From Rhexocercosporidium sp. MPI-PUGE-AT-0058 (taxonomy: Eukaryota; Ascomycota; Leotiomycetes; Helotiales): a DNA stretch of 64,000 nt. A program made the position numbers and the translations under genes. The DNA lies in contig JAGTJL010000002.1 in NCBI GenBank assembly GCA_020746875.1, positions 372,001 to 436,000 of the forward strand. Reading direction: 5' to 3'. Positions 21,461 through 33,348 of this stretch are shown here, one piece after another (positions within the stretch are counted from its first letter, which is position 1; each line of letters opens with the position of its first letter). The notes under the pieces were generated by a model, which ran no database searches, was not told the DNA's origin, and worked only from the letters and a program-made list of their open reading frames with translations.

Positions 21461-22445
21461 CTACAGCTTTGACTTCTCCTTTGTAAACTCCACCTTGTTG
21501 ACACACGTTCCCACACCCTCCAAACCAACTTCAACAACATCGCCGTCTTTCAACCACAGTTGTGGTTTACGGCCCATGCCCACTCCTTGCGGTGTGCCGG
21601 TGAAGATCAAATCACCAGGTAACAGCGTAGTCCCTTGACTCAAGAACGCAATAGACTTTGCAACTCCGAAGATCATATCTCCGGTACTGCTCTCTTGCAC
21701 AGTCTTGCCATTGAGCTTGGTCGAGATCCTCAGCTTTTGAGGATCAGGAATGAGTTTTGGAGAGACTATACCAGGTCCATAGGGTGCCCAGCCGTCAAAT
21801 CCTTTGCCGAGTCCCCATTGACCACCACCGTGCTTGAGTTGCCAATCTCGATGCGAGACGTCGTTTCCAACGCTGTACCCAAGGACGTAGTCCAATGCAG
21901 ACGATTCGGGAACATCCGAGCAAGGCTTGCCGATGACAGCAACGAGCTCGCATTCGTAGTCTAGCCCTGTGAATTGTTGGGCGAGGGCGTGGACGGGGAT
22001 TGGATCGGTAGGTCCTGTGAGTGAGGTGATGGGTTTATAAAAGAGGACCGGGTATTTGGGAATCGGCAGGTTAGACTTAAGGACAAGTCAGTCACCCTCC
22101 TAGACGAAGAGATGTATAATTGTAAGAACAGACCTCTTTTGCATGTTGCTCATAATTCAGACCTAGACATCTCACAGTTTGCACATCCTCCAAGGCGAGA
22201 GGGGCGAGCAGGAGTCGGATATCGGCAATTTGATCAGTGACATCGTGCTTGCCGAATATTTGCCCGCTGATTATCTTGGCTTGGGTCGCTTTGGCTATAT
22301 CTGTTACTCCTTTTGGAAGAATAGCATCGCCGTAATATGTCCTGCCATCCTTTGCCAGGAAGCGAACCAATCTCTAGATGTGATATGAATATGGGTGGAG
22401 AAGGGGGGGTATCTGGGCTTGGAATCTTACAGAGAAAGTTGCCAT
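21461..22445 (-). CDS. Fumarylacetoacetate hydrolase family protein (FAHD2-like)
   Basis: A five-codon first exon (ATG 22445, MATFS, GTAAGA donor) joins at CTAG to RLVRFLAKDGRTYYGDAILP. A second intron after LGLNYEQHAKE leads to SNLPIPKYPVLFYKPITSLT and on to the stop at 21461. The total is about 290 residues. Metal ligands of the FAH fold are visible in DYECELVAVIGK and VGNDVSHRDWQ, plus GKGFDGWAPYGP and FTGTPQGVGMGRKP. There is no mitochondrial presequence, unlike the FAHD1-like gene at 7718-8655. The group includes 2-hydroxyhepta-2,4-dienedioate isomerases and acylpyruvase-like enzymes, and the substrate cannot be told from sequence. It is divergent from SDHAF1 across 301 bp. Confidence 0.9.
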
Positions 22446-22746
22446 TGGGATTTATATTATTCAAGCTGCCACAACTTTCCACGACTTCGAGACAGTGTCG
22501 AACCTAGCTAAAGAAAAAAAAACAAGAATGGAGGAAGTCTTACTTATATATTTCTCTATTATTTACGTAGAACGGGAAATGAAGAAACGGAGATGGATGT
22601 CCAAATTACCTTCGTTGGAAGCGACCCCACGTTTCGAGAGAGCTTGATCCCTGCCACTTTTTCGGAATGGAGCCGTCATCGAAATCCACCAATCCTCACT
22701 CCAGTATTCCTCCCTCTGCAGCTATCAACACCACCGCCAAGTCGAA
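22446..22746. other. Divergent promoter, FAH-like / SDHAF1
   Basis: 301 bp between two divergent start codons, with an A-run at 22512-22523 and an AT-rich core near 22540-22570. No gene seen. Confidence 0.5.
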
Positions 22747-23117
22747 ATGAAGCATTCCGGATTGCAAAGAGATGTCTTATCGTTGTATAGGAAGTGCCTG
22801 CGAGTTAGTCGGACGAAGGGCGAGGTCAGTGGGATTCAATTGGGTGACGGAATAATTTTCTGACGGTTGAATAGGCAAGACTACATTTCGAGAAGTATGC
22901 CAGGTGAGTTTATTTATTTTTTCCTTTCGTCTGATGTGCTGTATTGTTTTGGCCAGGCATCAAAGCACTTCAGCTGATCGCAGTGGGATATAGAACCGAA
23001 TTTGAGAAAGCGATTGCTCTCGACAAGAAGGACTTTAGCGCCATAGAATATCTAATGCGGAAAGGGCAGAGACAGATTGAAATGTACTCGTCTCCGGGAA
23101 TCAAGGATATCAGATGA
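22747..23117 (+). CDS. SDHAF1: Succinate dehydrogenase assembly factor 1 (LYR motif)
   Basis: Three small exons (22747-22824, 22875-22903, 22994-23117) encode 76 residues. It begins MKHSGLQRDVLSLYRKCLRV, the LYR motif that binds the Fe-S transfer machinery (Leu-Tyr-Arg at residues 13-15), and ends KKDFSAIEYLMRKGQRQIEM then YSSPGIKDIR, the SDHAF1/Sdh6 C-terminal signature. The second exon is only 29 nt. The acceptor of exon 3 (GGATATAG) was chosen because it restores the conserved ARTEF...ALDKKDF frame; an earlier CAG leads to a stop. The factor acts in the mitochondrial matrix, helping insert Fe-S clusters into the SDH iron-sulfur subunit. The gene is too short and too split to appear as a long ORF. 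Confidence 0.9.
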
Positions 23118-23295
23118 GGTCCCTGGGCGAATAAGGAGCAAGAGCTGCTGGATACCTTCACGGAAGCTTCATGGGAGGGAAGGAACAATGGCATGGCCGA
23201 GAGCTTCATCCAGGACGGGCTGTCGACTCAAATAATCGACTTCTTCTACTTGCCCTACCTAAGATGCATCTTTACAGACTTTCTTCGTAACTCAT

Positions 23296-26200
23296 ATGAT
23301 GCCCAATTTCAATATTCATTGGAAGGGCTATCCTCATCATCGTTTACCACGGATTCGAGTCGTCTCAGCCCGCCGCAATTCCGTCCAAAGTCGAAGCCTT
23401 CCCACCTCTAGGCAGAATTCGAGAATCCATTCGAAGATCAAGAACGAGAAGGAAAACAAGAAACAGCCTTTCAAAATACAGTTTCGGCGCCGGCGAGTAC
23501 GCGGCTCTCGTGCTTCTTCATCCGTTGTGCGGACTCGTAGACGAGCTTCTCTTCGCGCAAGACATAACATACAAGTGTTTGGATGGGATACCCCAGGAGC
23601 GGAACTTGCAAGCAAAGTCACTACTGAAGAGACTGGACCGGGCTATCGAACTCCAAGCCCCAGATCGAGGTCAGGAGCAACCTTACGACCAGAACCTCAA
23701 GACAACTCTATCATACCTTCGACCGACGGTACAGCCAGTTCTGTTGCTAGACGGCCCAATCTACCCAAGAAGAAGTCCGAGAACGCTTACTCGCTGAGAC
23801 ATATTGCTAAAGTGCCCGTATACTGGACTGCAGATCATCCTTCAAAGCGAGAAAATTCCGCTTTCAATCCGGATCGATTGTATTCTGCTCAACGAGCAGA
23901 ACCTCTTCAGGCGGCCAGTAATCGCATATCGAGCCATCGCCCTACTGAAGGCAGTCGGACGTACGATACGAGAATCGATCCATTGAGCCCCATTGCGAGT
24001 CAACGTCGAAGAACCTCTGTACGGCCTCAAATTAAGCATAATACTTTTCGCAAGGCGGCTACCCAGGTATCACCAACACGGAAAGATACAGGACTGGGCT
24101 CTCCAGAGTTTTGGGAAGCTGTGAGAGACTACAGTCAACAATCCAAGGCACGGGGTAAATCCACTCCTTCTCTCAAGTCTGTCGTTCAGAGTCTTCTGTC
24201 GGAAACGGCCTCTCGGTCTCCAAGCCAAAGAAAAGTCCTTGCTCGTTTTACTAAGGGCATCGAGCTCTACTTACAAGTAGCAAAAGGCCATCCATCGCAG
24301 TCACTTGTTTCTTCAATTTCCTCGAGGAGTGTATCTGCATATACTATTGAAGAGCTGAAGCCTTATCGATCCGAGTTCCAATCTGCTGGCCTTGCGGTTA
24401 CCTCAGCAGAGCAGAAAGGGATGGCAAAATTGCAGAAAGGCTTAACACCTCCCCCAACGCCCCCTAAAGACGATAATCATGAGAAGAATCGAATGTTGCC
24501 AATGAAGAAGAATAATGATTCTCAAAAATCGGCTCAGAAAGGAAAGCTTCCCTCGTATGCCTCTGGATCTACTGGCACAACTGTCCTCGGGTGGACCCCA
24601 CCTCATGAGAAAACTTATGGTCGACAACCACCAATGGTACAGAGCAAGAGGCCATCAGCTTCCACGGACAATACTGTCATCGGGTTTACTCCCCCACATG
24701 AGATGTATGCTTCTCCACCAAGACCTGCAAGAGACGCGCCAGCCCCACCCCAAGCCGCTACTAAGAAGTCTCTTCCATGGCTCCGTAGACCTGACATCTC
24801 ACCTGATCCTTCTCCTACAAAGAAAGTAAGTGTTGCTTCCGTGAAGCCTGAGCAGCACAGACCATCCACCCCACTCGGTGGTTGGGTTGCAACATTTGAT
24901 GTTGGAGAGCCTGCAGAGACGAGGAAGAGGAGCCAGCCAGAAGTGGATCGTGAGTACTCGATTTCAAGATCATCAAGGGAGTCAATTAACCCATTGCAGC
25001 TCGCCCTTACATATCCCAAAGGCTGATGGAAGCAAAGTGGGAAGATTTGAGATACAGCACTAGAAGCTCTACTGCTAAGCGCTACATGAACAATGTGGTT
25101 ACAGAAATGGCAACACAGACAAGTCCTATTCTCAGTAGTCCCACAGAGGAATCGATGCCCATTCGCTCAAAATCTTCCTGCGTGGACATGGGGACACAAA
25201 CTGTGGGGTTCGGTACCGGGGTATCTCGTCGGGATACTATACATGATGACCAAATCGAAAACGAGCCTGACATAGATCGTGCTCCTGTTCCGAGCAGTCG
25301 CAGCACAACATTTCCCTTGAAGTCGAACAACTGCAAAGGAGACTGTGTTCAGCCTCCTGTGGAACCACTTCCATCAGCTCCACAGCAGAGATCATCTCGG
25401 CCATCCAGAGTAATTTGGAAGGGAGTTGATCAAGAAACTCAGGCAATCATCGAGGCGGAACCCCAAGATAAGCCTGAGCCAGTAAGTTTCCCACAGCAGC
25501 CCTCGTTTCAGTCGAACGTAGTTCCAGGAGAGCGCACGAGGACCTTCTCCGTTGCAACAAGTCCTACCAAACGTATTAGACCTTACCAGCCCCCTCCAAC
25601 GTTCAGGAGCCCAAACAAAAGCATCGACGAGGGCATTTCAAAATGGGTGCCGAATAACGACAGCCCACACGAGCCAGCATTTGTTCCAACAGAACCCAGA
25701 TCGCTTGCTTCACCCCATCGTCACTCGCCGCCACCGTTGTGTACTCAGTGCACTGGTCCACTTAATCCTGAGCCCGAATCTAAACTAGAACAAGTACCAA
25801 AATCAGATATGCAACCGTCAACGCATGCTTGTACTGCGAGATCGTCTACTCAATGTCAGCAATGCTTCCCTTCGAGAAATTCTTCTATCGCGATTTCGCC
25901 GCTTCAAGTCGGCTCTCCAGTTGAGGTCCGAGTCCCCGTTGAAGTTCAGCACTTCTCCTCTCGACGGTCCACTAGACCAATTATTCCTACTGGGCCATTC
26001 GACTATCCAGCAGAGATCACCAGCCCTCCAGAAGTCGAGCATATCATGGTTGATATTCCCAAAGACTGTCTTACGCCGGAAAGGAAGCGAAAGCAAAGCA
26101 AGGCTGAGCAGAATCCGGGGGACACTAACAAGAGCTACCACTCGCCAGAGAGGAAGCGGACACAAAGCAAGGCCGAACTAGCAATTGAGGAGTATACAAA

Positions 26201-26867
26201 ACAGGAGCCCATGGCAGATCCGATGAAGCGACCTTCTCTGCTGGGTCTGAAGCCGAAACTCGTCAAACCAGATCATCCGAGGCATTTTCACTGCTACTCC
26301 ACAGTCTCACGCCCAAAGACGCTTCCACAAATGCCAAAGATTCCTGTGAATGTTTCAGTCCCTATCCCAACACTGACGTCAACAGTCTCGAACGACAGTT
26401 GCTCCCTGAAATCCAGTGAGGTCAACGACAAGCAAGTCTTCAAAGGCTTACATATAGCAACAGCTGCGGCCTGTGATGAAGATGTAGATAAGTGGATAGA
26501 AGAAATCACAGGGGCTAGTGCACGGAAGTTCTTATCAAAGCTCAGTGCTTTCGATGGTCTTGGGGTAAACACTCTTGCCGGTGTTGCTAGGAGAGCAGCC
26601 AAGCAGAGGAGAGAGAAACTCAACGTTTGGGAAGCAGTCCGGGAGCAAAGAGTGGCCAAGCAGGATCAAATGCCAATATGCAAAGTTGAAGATTTTGTCG
26701 AAGTGGAATATATGGTTGGAGATCAGGACGTTAGGCTGAGATCTGAATGCTCCGAGACGAGCGGCTCGGGAACGAATTGTGGGGACGATGAGTATGTGGT
26801 GTATGATCAAGGCGTCAGGAAGGAGAGAGTGGATTTGACTACGAGTATGCTTAAGAGAAGGGAATGA
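23296..26867 (+). CDS. Large intrinsically disordered protein, unknown function
   Basis: Two long frames join across an intron (donor GTGAGT at about 24950, acceptor CATTGCAG before 25001): ...PEVD then PRPYISQRLMEAKWEDLRYS. The product is about 1,170 residues. The start at 23296 is the first ATG in the frame, but an upstream exon cannot be excluded. The N-terminal 80 residues are strongly basic (RRRRVRGSRASSSVVRTRRR). The body is Ser/Pro/Arg-rich with two near-copies of a TVxGxTPPHE motif (about 24585 and 24675) and two copies of SPERKRxQSKAE (about 26080 and 26145). A short ordered segment near the C-terminus (VDKWIEEITGASARKFLSKL then FDGLGVNTLAGVARRAAKQR) is the best candidate for a binding module. 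No catalytic domain seen. Confidence 0.75.
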
Positions 26868-27494
26868 AAGGGAAGTGAAGGTGTTAAGGAACGAGCTGTG
26901 AAAATGGGTTGGAGGGAAAGGAGTATTAGTGAGCGTGCATGAACCAAATTTGTCTATGCGGTTGATTTGAGTGTACCAGAGGAGAGATCGGGTATGCTTA
27001 GACAGTGTGTCTATTCAATGCAAATTCTTCCTATTCACTAGCTTCTGTTTCCTGCGTTATTTGTTTTCCTCTTGTCGCATGTCACAACAGGGCTCTAATG
27101 TGGAGGCACGCCAAGGCTCATCTCATATATAATGCTGAAGAGCAAGTCCCTCACCAGAAAGCTTGTCCTTCATGTTTCTATTCACCACCCTGACATTAGA
27201 TTTAGAGAATGGTATGAGAAACATGCTGTCTGTGGGTTGATTGGTTGGTTGTGAGCACCTCTCACTACGCAAGTTGGTGGTTGCGGCGTGGCTTGCACCG
27301 CCCTGTCGAAGGGAAGCGATGTCGTCCAATACATGCTAAACAGACGCACTGGAACGAAGTCAGCCTGCATGAGGCTGACTTCTAGACCAGGCTGAGACAC
27401 GGCGTGGCCTCCAGCACATAATTAACTTACCACGATGCTATTCCTTTCTTCCGATCGTGAAAGATTCTTGCAAAACTATCCACAAATCGGCAGC
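26868..27494. other. Intergenic, no gene seen
   Basis: About 630 bp between the disordered gene and the NLR-like gene, both plus strand. It should include a 3' UTR and the NLR-like promoter. The repeated TTGGTTGGTTG tract at about 27240 is the only notable sequence. Confidence 0.5.
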
Positions 27495-30400
27495 ATGGGG
27501 GAGGCAGCTCCTAGCGCAAGCGATACATTTTCCGATATTGAGTCAGTCTCCCTCACAAGTCTCATTGGTTTCGGAGGTCGGTCGCTAAATCGTACAGGAA
27601 CAATCCTCTACAACAGCAGGCTGTCCAAGCTGCAAGGGCTGCGTTTTCGTCTTTGAGTGACGGCAATGTAATATTCCAACAATGTTTGGAAAGCACCGAG
27701 TCGATTTCGACTGTCGTTCAAGGTCTCCTCGCCAAACATCGATCACAACGAGACAAACGATGTGCTCGCATCTTGGGGGTTTTCAGAAATACACGCTCTG
27801 GCTGCAGAATATGGCTCCAGCGATTGATGTTGCAGTAAATGCCTCCTCGGGAATTGCTTGTCCGGTTTGGGCTCCTATCAAGTACATTCTCAAAGTAAGC
27901 AGACAGTCTTGTTGTCACTTTACTGTTCAGCCATGAGACTGACCCTGATTTTAGCTCTCAAAAGATCACTTTGATGCATTGGAACGGATTCTGAGAATGA
28001 TCGAAACAGTATCAGACTGTCTGCCAAGATTACGGATCTATGAAAAGCTCAACAAGCACCCAGCTCTTCAGACCTCTTTTCTCCAGCTATTCACCAGCAT
28101 CATCGATTTCTCGGTCCTCACGCTTCGGTACCTCAACCGAAATGCCTTTTGTTTGTAACCCCTTTCACTTGTGTCCATACTTTACTGATAATCGTGTGAT
28201 GTAGCCCGTGTCATGCGTCATGTTGGTCGAGACTTCGAATCTCAATTCGGCGACGTGCTGGACAGTTTGAGACGGCATGCAAGAGCGGTGGATGAGATGG
28301 CCCTCGCTACCGAGCTACAACAAGCAGCGCAATATCGCCAGAAATCCGAAAAGGTCTATCATCATGACCTCCAAATCCGCTGCTCCGAATGGCTTCGACC
28401 CTCAAACGTTCGGGAGGTCCATACTCGGCAATCGAACGAACGACTCGCCGGTACCTGCCAGTGGATCTTGGAACATCCCGAATTTAGCGCTTGGAGTAGC
28501 ACCTCTCCGTCTGCAGTGGGCCAAAATCGACTCTTACTCATCTGCGGTAATCCGGGATGTGGCAAAAGCATACTCGCTTCGTCGATCGTAGAGCATGTCG
28601 AATCCCGTGCCAAGAATGTCCTTTTCTTTCCATTTTCAAATATGGATACAACCCGAGAGGGTCTCCAGGATTTGGTGCGATACTTGCTCTGGCAAGCACT
28701 TGTTGCTGCGGATGAGAAAGAGTGCTGGGAGATAATACATAGACTTATGAGCAAGGGTCCAGCTATCTCTACAGAACTCTGGGATGCTCTTGCAAGTATA
28801 CTGAAGCATGGTCAGAAGCCTTGGTATCTGATCATTGATGGCGTAGACGAGTGCTCGCAGTTGGATGGGCTCCTCCGCGACCGGATTCCTGGCCTGCTGC
28901 AATCGAATGAGAATCTGCGGGCTGCTGTTTTAGGACGGCCCCAAATTCTTCAACACCGAACCGCCTTGCCCTCTTCCTACCTTATCCAAATAACTCCTAA
29001 GATGCTGAAGAAAGATATCAGTTGCTACGTTTCAGAGAGCGTCAATAATGCGGCTCTTCTACGGGACCATCGGTCGAAAGCGTTGATGATGGAAGCGTTG
29101 ATGAAGCAATCGGAAGGAATGTTTCTTTGGGTGCGATTGATGATTCAAGATCTTCAAAATTCCACGAGCGCAGCAGAAGCACATCAGCGGCTACACTGTT
29201 TACCAAGGGGCCTCGCAGAGTCCTACAGACAAGTACTTCGACACATACATGAATCTGCAAGAGATGATTCTTCTAGAATTTGCCTCGTAAGAAACGTGTT
29301 AGCTTTCGCCACTGCATGCCGTCGTCCTTTGTCATACCAAGAGTTGCGATATGCGCTTGCCATGGACATGAGATACAGAATGGGACGCCTTCCGCAGCCG
29401 TTGGAGGACTTCCTGCCACAGCACTCTGCCGAACAGCTCGTTGATTTGTGTTCAAATCTTATTTCGATATCAAACAATCAAGTCCTCTTGATTCATGCTT
29501 CGCTCAAAGAATTCATCACAGAACTCTTCGAGAAGCCAATATCGAAGACCGGGCCTCAGGTTCTTGATCTATGTTTGAAGTCAGAAGAAACTCATGGTCT
29601 ATTTGCCAAGGTTTGTTTAGAGTACCTGCAACTGGGTGACTATGGTCGACCATGGCAAGATGCTTTCTGCTTGCCGGACTTGAGACGCCAAAACCCGTTC
29701 CTTGAGTATGCTTCGAAGAACTTGCTCTATCATATCAGCTCAACGGGAGCGCCATGTCCCTTGCTCTTAGATGACATTTTCGAGTTCATCCAGTCTCGCT
29801 TCTTCGTGTCTTGGACCGAACATTTTCACCTCGATCTGACAGGTGATTTTTTGGCAGTTCTTGTAGACTTTGACAACTTCATATCTTGGCTTTCTGGAAG
29901 CAGAAAGCAAGAGGAACTCCATGCTGAGATAAGAGCTGCACTTGACAAAGAGCTGGAAGATCGGTTACGAGTCTCCAATGTGAACACCTCCAGCACGGAG
30001 AGATGGATTGAATTCACCGCGGTTGCCAGTGAATACTTAATTCCCCAACACCCAGAATTCTCTACAGGTACCACTCGGTCGCAGATAGAGCAGTACCCAG
30101 CAGTGATACCACCTATACCATTGATCACTCGGCGCCGCCGACCGTTACTTGATGTGGAAGCCCTGGCTCGTCGGACGATGAGGCTAATTGAGGATAACAA
30201 TCCTACCATCTCTGTCACACCCCACACCCAAATGGATATGGTGTTGAAAGTTTTAAGTATCGTCACTGTAGCCAAGAGGCTGACTGATCCAATTGAGTTG
30301 CTTTTCAAACTCTTACTCCGAAAAGCCGACAGCGTCCCTGTATACGCTCTATATGAAATTGCGAAATTTTATTTCAGGGTTGGCCAGGAGCAGAGAGGTC

Positions 30401-31590
30401 TTCAGGTCGCGCAACATGCGCTGGAAAAGGTTGCAGGTAGGGATATAGCGCACGAGTTTATGCTGCTCAATTTCCTGGCCAATTTTCATGACAAACGTTA
30501 CGAGTATGATCAAGCAATTCCTTATATGGAACGACACATATCCGGGCTCATAAGACAGCGTGGAAAAGTTGACTCCGACGTTGCAAAGATCAAAATATCT
30601 CTCGGAATAGCTTTGAACAGGCTAGATCGGTTGACTGAAGCTGAAGCCATCTTCCTAGAATTAGTTGATCTTGAATCTAGGTCACAGTTTCTCAAAGATA
30701 AACAGATCTACTCAATTTACAAAGGGATGCGAGATTGCCGGTACGATATCCAGGATTACGAAGGCGCTATGATATGGCTCCAAAGGGCGATGAAGCTACC
30801 ATATTTTGCTCTGAGCAATTCCAACTACCAAGACGGAACTTTTATGGGAGCCTTGCTATTCGAAACGGGGCGATACGAGGAAGCACTTGCCTGCTTCGAG
30901 AATCCAAACAAGTTGCAGCAGCAGAGAGGCATCACCCATCAACTAGAAATTTGCCAAAGGCGATACTGGCAAGGCGTCACACTTCTTTCTTTGGGGAGAT
31001 GGAACGAGTCCTTGTCGCTTCTCCGCCAAGCACTTTCGGATAGGGATAAGGTGAATGAGAAGGTAACGATTCATAGGAAATTACGAATCGTCTCCAAGTT
31101 GGAAATCCTGGCATTCATATACGAATTTGCATCAAAATGCCTTCACCTCGGAAAGTATCAACTAAGCCTCGACAGTTTTCAGACTGCAACACTAGGGTTT
31201 ATCAGCTCACCCGAGGTAGAGAGGAACCGGATTCTTTATTCCACTTTCTTCACTGCAGCATCATGCTACGGGCTGGGGGAGTTCCAACAGGGATTGAAAC
31301 TACTCCAAAGCATAGTACAAGAGTTCAATAGTTACTATGAGAACAACTGGGAGGCTTTGCTTGAGTTCAAGTATCTCGTCGGGTTTGGCGCTGCGCAACT
31401 CAAAACTTCCGCGCGGTTCGACGTGAAGACCGATTCTTCCTCACAAACACTTGCACCGTTCGGCCTGAAGAAGCAACGGTCTCTTGATGATATTCGGGAT
31501 ACAAAATTCTCGATGGGCAGGGATCATGAATGGCGATACATGTTACATTTGACGGAGTTCTCTCGTGACGATTTTAAGGACTTGTTTTGA
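27495..31590 (+). CDS. NLR-like STAND protein: N-terminal helical domain, NACHT, TPR
   Basis: The main part is firm: an exon ending ...PIKYILK joins to LSKDHFDALERILRMIETVS and then, after a GTTTGT intron, to a 3.4-kb exon from about 28204 to the stop at 31590. The NACHT nucleotide-binding domain shows Walker A GNPGCGKS (about 28549-28572) and Walker B LIIDGVDEC (about 28829). A winged-helix-like region follows (LPRGLAESYRQVLRHI), then TPR-like helical repeats from about 30310 to 31350 (EQRGLQVAQHALEKVAG, DQAIPYMERHISGLIRQ). Such proteins are fungal intracellular sensors of non-self or other organisms. At the N-terminus the best coding frame changes twice by -1 (between about 27535 and 27545, and at the G-run 27774-27779), so the 5' end is either broken, mis-sequenced, or starts later at ATG 27682. 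The total would be about 1,330 residues. Confidence 0.85.
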
Positions 31591-32905
31591 AGTGTATGCT
31601 TTGGGTAAAGAAGAAATATTAGCTGGGCTTGGCACAAATTCCATCAAGTCGACAACTTCTTGTTCGTCGGTGGTACTGTGTGCGGACATCTCAGGGACAA
31701 TATCGCTTTTGATGACGGGCTATTACGTTAGCTCTATTGAATGATACTGAAGGATACATTACGCAGCTTGGAATTCAAGTCAGGTTCTTTCAAAAATTCA
31801 GGAGGGGTCAAAGAGCGTGACGTCCTCGAGGAGCTCTTTGCAGCTTCCGTAAAGGCGTGCCTGAAGCGCTGTCTATTATTCTATCTGACTGTGTTATTTA
31901 TCTACACATTGTTGAGTGGCTGCATTACTGTTCAGTGCTAACCTTTTGAAGTCAGAGGCTGATTCTAGAGAATTTAGGGAGCTTATTCATTTGTTTACAG
32001 TGCCTTGTCATTTTCGCTTAGCTGCCGAGCCCCCCAGCTGTGCTGTTCCCGCAGTGGATGGATTTCCCAGTACTGAAGTCCCTGTCCATATGCCCCCTTT
32101 ACTTGAACTGCCCCCAAGCTGTGTAATCTTGTAGCTTTGTCCCACCAAAATTATTTTAATTCGTTCTACGCCATGCGCACGAACCAGCTACTCTTTTCCA
32201 TTACGCAGCAGCACCTCATAGAGTTCTTTTCAACTCTCCTCGTTCGCTCCAGCAGCAGCGGTGATCTTGACAGCAACTTCGCTGTATTATTGGCAGACTA
32301 ATATTGAGTGCATCTCTATGTCGTGACACTAGCCTCCCCCATATCTCCGTTGAACAAGTGCTATCACGCCACAGACGGTAGCTCTAACTAGGGTCAAGAG
32401 ACAAATTCGAAAGCCGAATCAGACTCAATGAGCGCCCAAAAGGGTAAAATTTAGCAATCCCGTCAACAGTCTGATTCTCATTTGAGATGGAATTGAACAG
32501 ATATCTCGTGAATCAGATGTAGACGGAAGATGTGAGCTGATTCAGGGGCAAAGTTGCTAAACCTCAACCCCCCGTTCGAAGGGGCATAAACATTGTCAAA
32601 GGTCCTTTTTATCTTTCTTTGGGATCCAAGCCAACGCCTAGGAATACCTATACAGTGAGAATATGCCTGAACACGAAAGTCGGCAGACCATAAAATATCT
32701 AAAATAAGCAAGGGCTGCAGAATTCAAACAGGGAGCAGACAGGAATCTGGTCCAAGTTGTCTTTCATGAATGCTCAAGCTCCAGTGATAATCGGAAAATA
32801 ATTTAAACTTATATGAAGATACCTCAAAGCCGGAAGATGTCTTTGCAAACAGAACCTCCTCTTAGCCACCCAAGTGCTCCTCAGTTGCCCCTCCTCAGGC
32901 ATGTC
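31591..32905. other. Intergenic, 1.3 kb, no gene seen
   Basis: Downstream of the NLR-like gene. A 66-codon ORF at 31741-31941 has one hydrophobic stretch but nothing else to support it. Otherwise stops are frequent in all frames. Confidence 0.5.
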
Positions 32906-33348
32906 TCATAATTTCGATTTCCCACCCCCAATATCAGCAGCACCTCGATCGTTCTCCGTAGGATGACTATCCGACGTCTCTGCTTTCAAACTGACCAGAT
33001 CACCCAACTGGCTCGGGTTTTCCTCCAGCTTGTGCATAGCTTTTTGCCTGAGGGTCTTCTTCCCTTTCCCATCGGCATCCCCATCGCCCTCCGTTGGGGC
33101 TGGTGCGGTTTTCTTAATATCATCCTTTGCGGAGGATGAAGCGGAACTGGCGGCTCCCTCTGACTCGGGGATAGGATTGTAAGAAGAAGTCTCTGCTTTC
33201 AGGGAAATGGGATCGCCGAGTTGAGAGGGATTTGTTTCGTTGTTCTGCAAAGCAATTTCGCGAAGTGTGGGTTGGACTAGGGCTTTGATTTTAGCTATTG
33301 GAACTCAACACTGAGGCTGGAATGGATATGTTGGCTTACTGGAGACAT
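32906..33348 (-). CDS. Small hydrophilic protein with duplicated NPSQLGD motif
   Basis: A three-codon first exon (33340-33348, ATG TCT CCA, GTAAGC donor) joins in phase 0 to 32906-33244 at TTTGCAG. The product is 115 residues, without cysteine or hydrophobic core. The motif NPSQLGDPISLKAETS appears at residues 7-22 and again, as NPSQLGDLVSLKAETS, near residue 80. Between them are an acidic Ser/Ala linker and a basic KGKKTLRQKAMHKLEE segment. The composition (Lys, Glu, Gly, Ser, Ala) resembles stress or LEA-like hydrophilins, but that is only a resemblance. The start was chosen because it gives a clean phase-0 splice; other acceptors lead to stops. It is a stand-alone gene in an AT-richer stretch between the NLR-like gene and Nop14. 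Confidence 0.65.

Noticed and set aside
23510..23797. An alternative-frame ORF with hydrophobic composition (YAALVLLHPLCGLVDELLFA)
   Set aside because: The other frame stays open for 1.7 kb and joins the downstream exon in phase, so this is taken as a shadow, though it is the more protein-like looking of the shadows.
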